From Sipunculus nudus (taxonomy: Eukaryota; Annelida; Sipuncula; Golfingiida; Sipunculidae), in assembly GCA_026874595.1 (NCBI GenBank), contig CM049316.1:40811695-40875694 (forward strand): a stretch of 64,000 nt of DNA. Direction: 5' to 3'. Position 1 is the stretch's first letter; each line of letters starts with the position of its first letter. A program made the position numbers and the translations under genes. Shown piece by piece: positions 47,136-58,250 of the stretch. A model generated the notes under the pieces. The model made no database searches. It saw nothing but the letters and a program-made list of their open reading frames with translations, and had not been told where the DNA came from.

Positions 47136-47666
47136 CATCCGCGGGCGCTTTAAGTTGGTCTCCCTGTATCCTTTGTCCACTTACACAAGCTTCTAGGCGG
47201 AACACAAGTGCGTAAAGGAAATGTAATATTCTAAAGCCCCTAATTTCCCTGAAGTCCAGTTTTCTATTTCTGTTTCATATTGCTTTTTATTGCAAAAAGT
47301 GAGCTTTAAGTCACGCCTGGAAAACCACCATTACGCTTTTTAAAGCTTATTTGCAGGTGTCAATGCACTGAAGTTCAATAGAAAGTGACAGTGGTGTTTT
47401 GTTGTTGCGGTAGCCCTGTAACGGTTTGAATAATATAAGAGGCAATCGATCTGTCAGTATGGAGTTGGGGCCGGGTAGTATTGACGTATTTTGGCGTGAT
47501 AATGCTATACGGCTTCTAAAGTAACAGTTAAAACTCTCATCTACGGGTATCTACAACACAATATGCGGTTTACGTACGTTAAAAAAAACTAGGTAATAAC
47601 ATAACGCTGCATATATACAGGGACCAACAATTTTGTTTGTAAATTTAGTCCTAAATATTTGTTTGG

Positions 47667-47670
<4 letters not shown>
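47136..47670. other. unassigned intergenic sequence
   Basis: No gene or repeat recognised. Confidence 0.45.

Positions 47671-47720
<50 letters not shown>
47671..47720. repeat. (CT)n microsatellite
   Basis: About 24 uninterrupted CT units. Confidence 0.98.
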
Positions 47721-47722
<2 letters not shown>

Positions 47723-48665
47723 TGTTAATGTTTCATATAATCGCGTGCCAGTTTTCGTCCCCGAGTATCAGCACGTCTTGATAACTCTATACAGTAAGTG
47801 ATACAAGTAATAGACGCATATGGAATTAAAGAAAGCGTTTTACACACACTCTAAGGCGAGGAGACAACTTTAACTCTCATTATCCTCTGTATTTTTATAA
47901 TGATGTGTACTGTATACAATTTGTGTAAGGGTGGACCTAGAGATTTGTCAAGAAAACAGCAGAAGACAGGCGGCATTGAAGATATGTGATGGTTAACGCA
48001 TGGGTTCAACAGCACGAAAGGAACGTTATAAGCACACACACACATTTATAATATTATAAATATATTAAAACAATATATCATTATAATTTTTACCCATATT
48101 TAAGTTTTCATCATCCGTGATCACATTTTGTGACACATGCCAAATGAGGGAAATGGTTTAATCCACGAATGCTTTTTTTGTTTTGGTTTTGTAATTTGAA
48201 TCACAAATAGAGAACTCCAATAATTGGTACTTGCTTTTACATGCGCTATATGGCAGCGAGAAATAAAGCATTAGAATATTTATATTCCCAAAATTGATGA
48301 GTTTAGTACGCACACAATTCTTCAAACGCACAAAAGAACAAAACATTGAATATATAAAATACAAAAGAAAGAATCAAACCTACCTTTGGACGCTTGGCAG
48401 GAAAAACGCCTTGATTTTAGTTTTCTCGTGGATGTTCCTCTAATGAATCTATAAGTGATGTACAGTGACCGACGTCAACAGTCCGCACAGTTTGCCGTGT
48501 CAGCGTATTTCGTACAAAAAGTTTTCAGTCTTATGTAGCGAAATTGCTTGAATGTGGGTACAGTAACCGCAACTGCTATTGTCGGTAGGGAGGAGACCCA
48601 CAGTAAGCAGGCTTTAGTTAGGGGCGGAGCAGCTTGTATGTTGTGGCAGACCGGCTGACAGTACG
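47721..48665. other. unassigned intergenic sequence
   Basis: No gene or repeat recognised. Short minus-strand frames (64 and 68 codons) have no recognisable motif. Confidence 0.45.
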
Positions 48666-48869
48666 ATGTCCCACGTGGGAACGACTCCCAGAGATCCAGG
48701 TCTTTACATAGCCATCATGGTTTACCATTGCGGAGTAGAGTCAATCTCCGTTTTCATTGATCTCATCTTCTATGGAGCCCTGCGCGGTGTTGGTCTGCCA
48801 GCGTACCATGCAGAGCTACCTGCAACAAAATCAACTGATTATATACAAGTCATGTCTCCGCCACCGTGA
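48666..48869 (+). CDS. short hydrophobic ORF (candidate exon)
   Basis: A 67-codon frame in a GC-richer stretch. It begins MSHVGTTPRDPG and has a hydrophobic segment from about residue 13 to 41 that could span a membrane. I cannot assign it. Its pattern (Gly, then a 28-residue hydrophobic stretch with VESISV, then LR) is faintly like the ORF at 51687; this may be coincidence. Confidence 0.2.
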   Translation: MSHVGTTPRDPGLYIAIMVYHCGVESISVFIDLIFYGALRGVGLPAYHAELPATKSTDYIQVMSPPP

Positions 48870-49339
48870 TACCGGAAGTCAGAGGATTCGCTAGACAACT
48901 TCGGGTCAAAACACCCACTCGCTACTGACCGTAACCGGTAGCTTGACGGCAAAATGATTATAAATTTGTGATTAAAATACCAACTTATAAAAAAACATGT
49001 GTCTCATATATAATCGTTACATACTGACGGGCGGTCGCTGTAAATGTTTTGTTTGATGTTTTGTTCTTAAAGCTGATGGTATTCCAACTTTATTTTCATA
49101 TTTAATTGATATTAAATGACCTATATGTTGGACATGTGGAAATCTTATATATTCCTTTAAAAAAAGCCCCCAGAGACCACATGCACCAACCTCTGGCCAG
49201 GCGGCAAAAAACAACAAGCAGACCGTCAAGCGTGAAATGCTGCAGCTTAATATGTCCGGCTTGACAACAATGACAGGTGCATCAGGTGTATTAAGCAGCA
49301 TAACGTGATTTGTTTCTCCTGTATATATGATTTGACAAG
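48870..49339 (-). other. region 3' of LINE; 94-codon ORF of unknown nature
   Basis: Immediately downstream, in LINE orientation, of the reverse transcriptase stop codon lies a 94-codon minus-strand frame (49301 to 49017) beginning MLLNTPDAPVIVVKPDILSC. It may be part of the LINE 3' untranslated region or unrelated DNA. No poly-A tail was found to mark the end of the element. Confidence 0.35.
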
Positions 49340-51540
49340 TTATCCTGACTCCATCAAAGATCTAGGTCTAGAATTATGACACAATAAATTCTTTCGAGTA
49401 ACTGAATAACCATTAATAATTTTTCCCACTGTTTCAAAGTTACCATCACAATCTAACATGCCATTAATATACTGAATATTCATTTTAAACGGAGTAGGAT
49501 TAAAAACTGAATGACCATCAATTGGAATGTTTCGATTATATCTATTAATTGAAATCTCACATCCCTTTCAATTAATGTACAATTTCAATAAAGAATCCAT
49601 TCAATTAAGCAAGACATATAAAAAGGTACACAATCCTTCGGATGGCAAGTGATATCAAAATCTTTATGAATACAATGTAAGCCACCTATATTTATATTGT
49701 TACATATTGCGTTCAAAAGATTTGTAGCAGTTCCATTAAACTTGTTTCATAAATTAACTACCATAATAACTCATTAGGTCTTGTATCTCATCTTTGTATT
49801 TGGTAATTTTAATCCTCGATCTTCATACATACCATCTGCTGTACTGAAGTTAACCTTGGCTCGTTTGTTTTTCCAAAAGAACCTATAAATTATATCTTGG
49901 ACTTCTTTAATAAACCCCTTCTTCGGGTCGAGCATATTCATGATATACAATATTTTAGAAACTGTTAATGATTTGACTACCTCTAATCTGCCATAAATTG
50001 TTAATTGTCTTCCTCTCCACAAATTAAGAACATTCTTCAAATTTGACAAGGCCCTGTAAAAATTAAGTTCATGTGACAGTTTATCATTATATGTAAAGTG
50101 CTAACCCTAATATTTTCATAGATCTGTTAACTAAATTTATCCAGTTAAGATTAAATAAATCATATGATTTGTTTTTCCATTTGCAATCCATGATACTTCT
50201 GATTTGCCCAAGTTTGATTTGTTAATCTTAGGTGAAGAAATGTAGCATATATATCAAGCATAGACATAACCCTCCGCAATGAATTGAAATCCTTTATAAA
50301 AAGAGTAATATCATCTGCATACATACACATTTTTATATAAATGTTCTTTATCTTTATTTACTTTATACATCGAAATTACATCGGATCAAGGCTCCCAAAA
50401 CTTCTACAGACATAATAAAGGTGAATAAGTGTTTCACTGCCGTGTTCCTCTGGTCAGTGTAAAACAAGTTGTACTAAATCCATTGTCAACCACAGTACTC
50501 TTGATATTGTTATGAAACAGCTTTACCACCTAATGAAAGATTGACCAAAGCCATACTTCTCATAAACTGCAAACATGAATTCATGGATTAATTGATCAAA
50601 TGCAGACTCAAGGTCTGCTCGAAACATAATACCCTCCATATTCTGGGTATCTGAATAATATAACACATCAGAAATCAAGTGTTATGGCTCACCAATGAAA
50701 CTGTTGATCAGTATGGATAATATACGGTAACAAACCAATTATTCAATGAACTTGAATTTTACTGATTATTTTGGCATCAACATTAAGAAGACTTATTGGC
50801 CGACATGATTTTATCATCCTTGCATCCTTACCGCTTTTCTCCAAGACAGTTATAACAGCCTGACCCTGACTGACACTTAATTTTCCTTTATCATGAGCAG
50901 CATTAATAATATTTACCAACATGATTCCGATCAGGTGGAAAAATCCAACATAAAATTCTTTTGTTAAACCCTCATTACCTTGCGCTTTATTATTTTTCAT
51001 ATTTTGAGAGCTTTCAGTACCTCACATATTTAATGGTACCCTCACAACTTTTATCTTCTGTTTCTATATTTCTTGGGAGATTAATATTTCTTAAATATTT
51101 TTTACAATCACTCTCAGTCAACAGCGAGGTTTTTAAATACTTATTACTTTAAAATCTCCGTAAATTCTATAGAATGTCTGATTTTTTTGTGACTTCTTCA
51201 TCATTAAATAAAAGCTTCCGAGATGTACATTTGTTTTTCCTTTTCTAAACAAAAAAAAAATATTTCTAGTTTTTTCTACTTGTTATACCCACTGAGCTCT
51301 AGAACGTATGATGATGCCTCTGTTTACCTGACCATACATTTTCATTAGCTTTGGTTTAGCCTCGGTATTCCTTAAATTGTTTTGTAATGATTGTTGATCA
51401 AGATTATATTCCAAGAATTTTACTTTTTCTTCTAGCTCTCTTAATCTGTTTTATAATTAAATGCTTTTTGTTTGCTGTATTGTATTGTAAATTCCCTTGT
51501 TTTATATTTAATTTACTCCCACACCATTTGCGTATCATGT
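49340..51540 (-). pseudogene. L1/Tx1-like LINE ORF2: reverse transcriptase and C-terminal region, degenerate
   Basis: Read on the minus strand, broken frames carry the LINE order of motifs. They are the pre-RT linker (RGIIIRSRAQW near 51290; KRKNKCTSRKLLFNDEEV near 51220), the finger motif MKNNKAQGNEGLTKEFY (near 51000), RPISLLNV (about 50790), motif A FRADLESAFDQ (50592-50624), and motif C YADD (50310-50321). Then come WRGRQLTIYGRLEVVKSL (near 50000) and the C-terminal GGLHCIHKDFDITCH (near 49690). The frame ends at a TAA at 49340-49342. Multiple frameshifts and stops make it inactive. The endonuclease N-terminal part is absent. The family assignment follows from motif similarity and is firm at LINE level, likely at L1/Tx1 level. 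Confidence 0.88.
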
Positions 51541-52263
51541 CTCAATTGACCTCACCACCACGGCCCATATGCGCCGCCTTTTTCACTTTATTATGATAAT
51601 AAGACCCCCGAAACGCTCCTTCACAGAAGGCTTTCTATGCCCATGGATGAGCGAGCTCATTACAACACAATAGTGACGTCACCAAGATGGCGTATGATGT
51701 TGCATTGATGAGGTCATCAACTGGAATCGCTATATCTCTGTTCTCAATTGTTGAGGATATCGCAGTCACTGTGAACTGTTTTGCTATATTTTGGATTATT
51801 TGTCTCATACGAATTACGCGCCAGGTAAGACTTTATCATTCACTCGGTAGTCGGAGGAATGGACCCTGCAACCTTTGGCCTATAACGTTTTATCCTGTCT
51901 CCTTTGTATGAAGAAAGATCCCGCAAAACATGCCGACTAGGGTACTGGTACAGACTACACGTGTTCTGTTTGGGAGAGGTCTCCCAAATTTAGCAAATTT
52001 TGTTATTGTAAGGCGACTGACGGTTTACCGTTATATCGGCGACCTGATGGGCTGCACGGAACAGTTATGCTCATGATTATTCAACATATTTTATTATTCA
52101 ATATAGATTATTAATAAAATCATTATCTTCAATCAACGAATTATTGAACTTCCAAAATGAAGGCCCATGACGCTCGATTCCTGTGGATGTGAAATAAACT
52201 GAGGAGTGAACAGCGGAGTGAACTGTTCCGACTGCCGGAACTACTTTACTTTACTTTTTGTAA
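51541..52263. other. ~720-bp non-LINE insert or replacement inside the LINE copy
   Basis: LINE homology stops at 51540 (start of the MIRKWC... linker) and resumes at 52264 with the endonuclease C-terminus. The DNA between is GC-richer, contains CCATGACGCTC (also seen at the left end of the pearl-like elements, allowing one mismatch), and ends in CCGGCAGTCGG-like sequence read on the minus strand. No clear target duplication or terminal repeat was found. About 100 codons of the LINE are also missing, so this is a replacement or insertion plus deletion. Confidence 0.55.
51687..51911 (+). CDS. short transmembrane-like ORF followed by a splice-donor-like site
   Basis: A 74-codon frame beginning MAYDVALMRSSTGIAISLF. 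It has one long hydrophobic stretch, about residues 13-41, ending in LIRITRQ. The codons ATT ACG CGC CAG are followed directly by GTAAGA (51824 onward), a strong consensus donor. So residues 1-46 could be a first coding exon, and the rest of the frame would be intron. No family recognised, and no partner exon identified. Confidence 0.3.
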   Translation: MAYDVALMRSSTGIAISLFSIVEDIAVTVNCFAIFWIICLIRITRQVRLYHSLGSRRNGPCNLWPITFYPVSFV

Positions 52264-52440
52264 AAGATTGATAGGAGGAAGGTATAAGGTAAAAATCCAA
52301 ACGTATTTGTGCCAGTGGAATAGAAGTACGCCATGTAAATCTTTTAATCATCTTATATCTTAGGCGCCATATGTAAAACAAATTAAACTGTGCATTGGAT
52401 GACAAAATAATATCTATAGACTCTCTTTTAAGGTTATATA
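52264..52440 (-). pseudogene. LINE endonuclease C-terminal fragment
   Basis: The minus-strand frame contains KRFTWRTSIPLAQIRLDFYL (from about 52345 down to 52285). This corresponds to the RYTWR...RLDFFLIS block near the C-terminus of L1-type apurinic endonuclease domains. The upstream endonuclease core (with SLNVRG and GGDFN, present in the other copy) is deleted, so ORF1 lies almost directly against it. Confidence 0.75.
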
Positions 52441-53029
52441 TATTCCCTGATCTTTTACTCTGTCATCGTTTTTTACTCTGTTTAAAAGCTTTTGCATGTT
52501 ATTGCCTTAATCCTCTGTAAAAACAATGCCTGTGTTCTTGAGTTTTCTCCTTTCTTTCAGAATTCTAATTATGTCGTCCCTTCTAATAAATCTAACTATT
52601 ATGCTCCGTTGACTATCTTGATTGTCTGGTCCCACTCTATGTGCTATGTCAATATCATTTTCATGAATCTCTATGTTGAGTTTATCTTAGAAGATTGCCA
52701 TAGCAACATGTTTTGTATTCAAACTTTTTCTATCTGCGGAACAACAGTTGTCTTTATATTGGATTTCTTAAGGTATAGTTCTGTATTCACAGAGTGTGAT
52801 TTGGCTTTTTGTGCAAAGTAAAAAAGAGTTTCTGACAACATCGTTCCTCTTCCTGAAGCTTCTCAATAACACCCTCACTTTTCCCAGCAGTATTAACCAA
52901 AGGTTTTACAAATTAATCTTTAAAATTTTGTCCAATTTGTACAATGACTGTTTTTTTTATCTCTTGAATAATATCTCTTTCAAGACTATCTAACAGCTAA
53001 ACCAGCCTGTCCTTTGTGACAGCTGACAT
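52441..53029 (-). pseudogene. LINE ORF1 remnant, minus-strand copy
   Basis: A start at 53029 gives MSAVTKDRLV and then DSLERDIIQEIKK. After several frameshifts the frame reads NDIDIAHRVGPDNQDSQRS, then IIVRFIRRDDIIRILKERRK, then LKNTGIVFTED. This matches the C-terminal part of L1/Tx1 ORF1 proteins (RNA-binding, nucleic-acid chaperone of the LINE particle). Plus-strand frames here (109 and 65 codons) are shadows. Orientation and order agree with the ORF2 remnant at 49340-51540. Confidence 0.8.
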
Positions 53030-55309
53030 TTTTTTCTTGTACATCGTCCTCTGAGGAACTAATAGATAAAACATGTTATACTCTTTTATAACTATATAGA
53101 AAGAACCGCCATGGGAACTAGAAGTATCAGACCTATTTCTCTTTTTTTCTTCTAATGACACATTATCAATAGCACCTACATATTTTATAGTTCACTGTAA
53201 ACACATGGGATCGATATCAGACTTAATTCAGGCACTAGTATTGAAAAAAAACAGAATACACAGAATATAATGAGTGCCTCTGGGGCCCTGGTGTGCTTTT
53301 ACATTGAAACCATTCAGGTGTGGGGGCACCTTTTCATTGTGGAATGAAAAGGCCCTTGGGAACTTCAACTCTGTTGACTTTATCTTCAATTTTGAAAGTC
53401 GGATTACTCCACAATTAAACTATTTGTATATATAATAATTAAAGTGCAATATCACTAGTTAACAAAGATTTACTGGGCAAAACTTATTAATATTACTGGC
53501 CTAGAAATTTTGAAATACCAAAAGCAAGCTTGAGCTCATATAACACAGTTATTCTCAAGACAGCACACCAGCGCCCTCTTCAAGTTCTTTTCCAATACTT
53601 ATAAAAGGAATTCGGTCGACCTGTGTTCGCAATGTTCTCTGAAACGTTTCGTATAATACTGTGCCATGCCTCATTTTAAAGGTTATTGTTCCCTCAGTGA
53701 CATGGCCGATATTAGAATAAATAATTTTTAAAGTACACATCATTTTGAGTGATTTTTGCGTGTTTTCTGATATGAGCGGAGGCTATCACCGAAAACAGCC
53801 GAACTGCCTGTTTGCATATTTGCGCTGACATTAGACAAAGGCTCTGACCCACGTGTGTGGTCAGTCTATGTGAAAAACACATGACTCTGGCTCGCTTAAC
53901 GAAAAGGAGGGGTTCAACCGAGGAGGATCAAAACAAAACAAGGTCCCCATTTCCGGAAAAGGTTTGGGATGGGATGAGGGGTAACGTTCCAGACCTCAAA
54001 ATCGGTCTCTTAATTAAAAAAAAGTTGCAGCTGAAAAGGGGGACCGACCACCTGGACTCCCCTTGGGTCCGCTTCTGCCACCAATGATGTATGCATATTT
54101 CCATTTCTTTCTTCAGGAACAGTTTCCTTGCCTTAAAACGTACATTTAATTAATTTTTCATGTCTTCCTACTCCAATTAAATTAGAGGTTAAGATAAGCT
54201 ATGTTAAATTAATGTCTTGCTCACATTAACCTGTATATTAAACGTCCGAAATAGTAACCAGTCAAAGATCATCGAAAACCGGAGTGCATCCGCGTCCCAT
54301 TCCGGTTCGCAAAATAATGTAAACATCACACTGACCAGGTGTTCAGGGTCAACATACCGGTGTATGAATTTCTGAAGAGAATGGACTATCACTCACGCAG
54401 TGTCTCGGCGAGGTTATAAGTGTATATGGACGGTATGCTGTTTAGGATTCATGTAATGGATAAGTAAGATGCAGATAAAATAAGTGGCAAAATTAAGATA
54501 CACGCAGCTGGACATAAAAACGTTTGCTGTTCACAGAAGTGTTTTGCCTCAGAGAGGTGCGTGTTGTTCTATACAGTCGTGTCAAACCACTGAAAATCTA
54601 TATTTTCTTTTAAAAGGACCTAACAATCCTCTCAATTAAAACATATCCTCAACCCCCGCAAAAAGCCCGGTATAACGGGTTTATCAGCTAGTGTATTCCT
54701 ATATGTTAATTCTTCCAAGAAGCCTAATGTCATTTATACCGGTTGTGAACATTTACAACAGGATGAATTGTCACTGAAATGCATTTTCTGTATGTCACTG
54801 GCCGCACGACTCAATGTAGGCCCTATCAGTCACTAAAAAATGCCTACTTAGTCTTAGTCTACTTAGTACTTACGGAAAGTCTTTGGCATCCTGGAGCAGC
54901 CCCGCTTCTTCTCTGGCAAAGTATATTTTTATCAACAATGGAATGGTGTTCAGCAGAGCGCATCCATCCGCAAATTCAAAACGCTCTTACGGGATCCGCT
55001 CTATCATAATGACCCGCTTCAGAAAGAAAACTTAATTTGGTCTTCCCCCGTGGATGCCACATCCTTGTTTAATGTTTCGGGGAAATTGGCTCAAATAAAC
55101 AACACGGATGAAACATAACCTCACTTGCGGAGGTAAAAAACCCAAGTTTTCGGTCAGATAAAATAAATTCTGTAACCACTATTTTAAAATGGTTTTCTTA
55201 TAAAATTTGCTTGACTCTTTTTATGCAGGGACTGTGGGAGATAAAATTTGTACTTAAAAATTTAAATCATAAAGATAAGGTGACCGCCTGCAATATTCAT
55301 AAAAATATG
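53030..55309. other. unassigned intergenic sequence
   Basis: No gene or repeat recognised over 2.3 kb. A 76-codon plus-strand frame (53857-54087), rich in Lys/Arg and beginning MVSLCEKHMTLARL, matches nothing I know; the ATG at 54779 opens another 76-codon frame without recognisable features. Confidence 0.45.
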
Positions 55310-55605
55310 TCATATTCATGTTGTTGGTGAATTTGAGCTGTTTACCAAATGTACCCAAGCAAGCGGTTTACTCAGTATTGTGGTCTTTAAATGCCTCCAG
55401 CTTTTTTATAATACAAGAAAATAGAAACCTTGGTTAATGCAGGTAAACCTCTAGTTTTTCATTATTTTTAATCATTTTCTGTACATAACACACAGCCATA
55501 AAAGGAGCTCTTTTTTAGCTGTGGGATCTTTTAAAGCACTGTTCCGAACTGAACAGGCTTCGCCTTACACACCATGGCGAATATGAACATCTGTGACATA
55601 AATAA
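55310..55605 (+). repeat. dispersed repeat family C, copy 1
   Basis: Aligns with 62098-62375 in the same orientation. The landmarks are TGTTGTTGGTGAATTTGAGC, ATGTACC-AAGC, GGTCTTTAA, CTCTAGTTTTTCATTAT and TGGCGAATATGAAC / ACGGCGAATATGAAC. It is non-coding; class unknown. Confidence 0.72.
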
Positions 55606-56781
55606 TTGTAATGTTACCGCTCTTACTTTTTTATATTTTTTTGTGGACCTGTGACGCTTAAATCACTTGCGCATGGAAACGTCATGATACAAATTCAAAT
55701 ATCCCATCGGTATCCTCAGATATCCCCATGTGTCGAGGTTTTGACCAAATTTGATAATTAGGAAAGCGACATCCGATACATAAAAATAGTCTCCCAGGGC
55801 CATGGAAGGCATATAAGGTGAAATGTTACAAGCAAGAAACGAGCTAAATAGCATCATTTTGACTAATTGTTTGGAATGAATTTTGATATTTTAATATACA
55901 TACAATGAGATAAACCTATTTACAGTTCTATAAGGAAGGAAAATTCAGTTTGAATCTTAATTATAATATTATGTATGTATCGTACTCGCCAGTATCGTAT
56001 CCTAAGCATTTCAGATATAATGTATCGTGACCGACCTTATTTTTAGAGCACGTACTTAGCCTGTTAGTGCGTTGTCTATTCAGAGAGGAAACGATAACCA
56101 TTTAACGTGAACGCTGTGTTATTATTAAAGCTTATTTATTCCAGGTTTTCTATGCACGGAGTTCTTAAAACCCGGAAGTCGTAGACTGTAGCAAATCTGT
56201 TGTGGCCAGTCGAGCTATCTTCATTTTATCTTGCTGATACGTAGATGTTACATGTAACATTAAAATGTAATGTTACATTTAAAAGAGATTTTAGTTTTAG
56301 CTCTCACGTTAATGACATATGTACACATTGCCGAATTTTTCGATTTTCCAGTGACGTATGTGCATCTTCAAAACTATTGTGTTCTGTTATTTTTCATACT
56401 GTCCATTCATGGTTCTTCTGCGGTATGAAAGAAACACAGAAGAAACATCACAGAAACACCAAATCAGAAGCGGTGCTTCGCCTATTAAGATTTTACTGTC
56501 TATTCACCTTGCCAAGGTTCCGTATTTCAAAATATGGCAAATACTCTCTTTAATAACTTGGAATAACAATTTGAAGAAATTAGATCTAGGAAACGGCTAC
56601 AAAACCTGTGGAAGTGCAACATAATTCAAGAGATACCGGAACAATTATTCCACATGTTAAGAGCAGATTATGTGTTTTTAGCATGATTCACTCTTTATCC
56701 TGAAACTCACTGTACCGGTTACACACGTATAACATTTATTAGAGAGGCCTGGTATATATGAAAGAGCACACGCGCACACTG
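55606..56781. other. unassigned intergenic sequence
   Basis: No gene recognised. Plus-strand frames of 102 and 88 codons overlap each other at 56245-56624 and match nothing I know. TGTAACATTAAAATGTAATGTTACA at 56251-56275 is a small palindrome. Confidence 0.4.
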
Positions 56782-56850
56782 TAGTTGCTCTGCAATCAAT
56801 TTTGTAGTTGCTCTGCAATCAATTTTGTAGTTGCTCTGCAATCAATTTTG
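56782..56850. repeat. perfect 3 x 23-bp tandem repeat
   Basis: TAGTTGCTCTGCAATCAATT then TTG is repeated three times without a mismatch (starts at 56782, 56805 and 56828). Perfect identity implies a recent event. Confidence 0.97.
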
Positions 56851-57228
56851 ATGAAGTTATACTGTGTAAAGTGGTCTCAATTTTGGCAAGGATAAACACT
56901 AATTACCTTTCTCCTGGAATATCTGAAAATTGAAGCAGGAAGGGAAGTTTATGTTCCATATTCTTAATATTTAATTTTAGTTTATTCAAATATGCCCCTT
57001 AATATTGGAAACAAGGCAAGGGGCATTGCAGAACTCTTTTGGTGGTGGTCGGTGGACCGTGCACAAAGCACCAGGCCTCTCGGTCAGGTGGTTGTGTGAG
57101 CCATTCACGCTCTTGAGAACAAGGTGCCATTGAACTCCAGTCCATGCCTGGCAGTGTTAAAAAAATATTTCATTGATTGGTTAAATTTCTCCGGTTGACT
57201 TTTCTCTGACAGTGAATCTATGATATGA
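56851..57228. other. LINE 5' flank, unassigned
   Basis: No repeat boundary is visible before the ORF1 start at 57229. Part of this may be LINE 5' untranslated region. Confidence 0.35.
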
Positions 57229-58095
57229 ATGGTAAATCGACAAAGATCAGATATATCTAGTTCTTTCTCAGCATCTCCAAACAGTACACAAAGAGTAAAA
57301 AAGTTCATTTTATCTGACAAACAAGATAAACCACATAGTACCACACTGGCAGGTGTGTTAAAGGAAACATTGAAGAAAATGCTTGCAGAGCTTGAAGTAT
57401 AAATAGTCAAACAAGTAACTGAGAAATATGAAAGGACTCTTGAACATTTAGAAGCAAAAGTGGTTAAACTTGAAAATGAAAATAAAGAAATCAAAACTGA
57501 AATTGTAAAGCTGTCAGATAGGATTGTTGCTCTATAGGAGAAGTCACTAAATCAGTCACTGAAGCTTCAGATGCCACGAGAAGGGCAACTGAATTAGAAC
57601 AATATTCAGGGAAATCAAGTGTCAGGATATTTGGTGTACCTGAGAATGACAGTAACACAGAGGGGTAAAAACTGAATTGGTTCAAAACTTTGTAGAGAGT
57701 AACTGAGGTTTGATCTGGATCTAACAGAACTTGATGTAGCTCATCGAGAAGGCAGACATCCCAGAGACAAAAACAATAAACCAAGAGCCATGTTAGTTAA
57801 ATTTGTAAAAAGGAGTGTCAAAAGAACAGTCACGAAAGAAAGAAGGAGATTGAAGGGTTAAGTCATTGTCATTGCTGAGGATTTGTGTAAAGAGTTGCAT
57901 CAACTCTTTAATAGGGTCAAAATGCATCCCGTTGTTCAAAAACCTGGACATGGGATGGTAAAGTAGTCTTAAAAGATTTGAATGGTGATGTCAAAGAAAC
58001 AAAATATGGTGAATCATTCCCGCAGTTATCTACATCCCAAAAATTGTGCCATAGTTACAAGTTGCAATATACTAATGGCATTAAAATGACCTGAC
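57229..58095 (+). pseudogene. LINE ORF1 remnant, plus-strand copy
   Basis: An ATG at 57229 opens MVNRQRSDISSSFSASPNST. A coiled-coil-like segment follows (KYERTLEHLEAKVVKLENEN, then KEIKTEIVKLSDRI, about 57420-57535). Then comes the RNA-binding core, with ELEQYSGKSSVRIFGVPEND near 57595-57655, LDVAHREGRH near 57735, PRAMLVKFVKRSVKRTVTKE near 57785, and IVIAEDLCKEL near 57870. At least four stops or frameshifts break it. This is the coiled coil plus RRM-like arrangement of L1/Tx1 ORF1. The minus-strand frames of 129 and 97 codons here are shadows. Confidence 0.85.
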
Positions 58096-58250
58096 AATCA
58101 TAATTTTTAATGTTGCATGCTTTTGATGTATATTTACTTTTAAGGCAGTCTTGTACTGTGATCTACTAAGTGACAAAGGAGAAATCAAACTTCACTTTAA
58201 TAACATTAAATACCCAATAATTATGGGAGAAGGAATTCTGTACAAACGAT

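Noticed and set aside
52492-52993. 109- and 65-codon plus-strand ORFs with hydrophobic content
   Set aside because: They lie antisense to a LINE ORF1 remnant (IAHRVGPDNQ...RERRKLKN-type motifs on the minus strand).
57105-57784. 129- and 97-codon minus-strand ORFs
   Set aside because: They are antisense shadows of the LINE ORF1 remnant, which carries recognisable coiled-coil and RNA-binding motifs on the plus strand.
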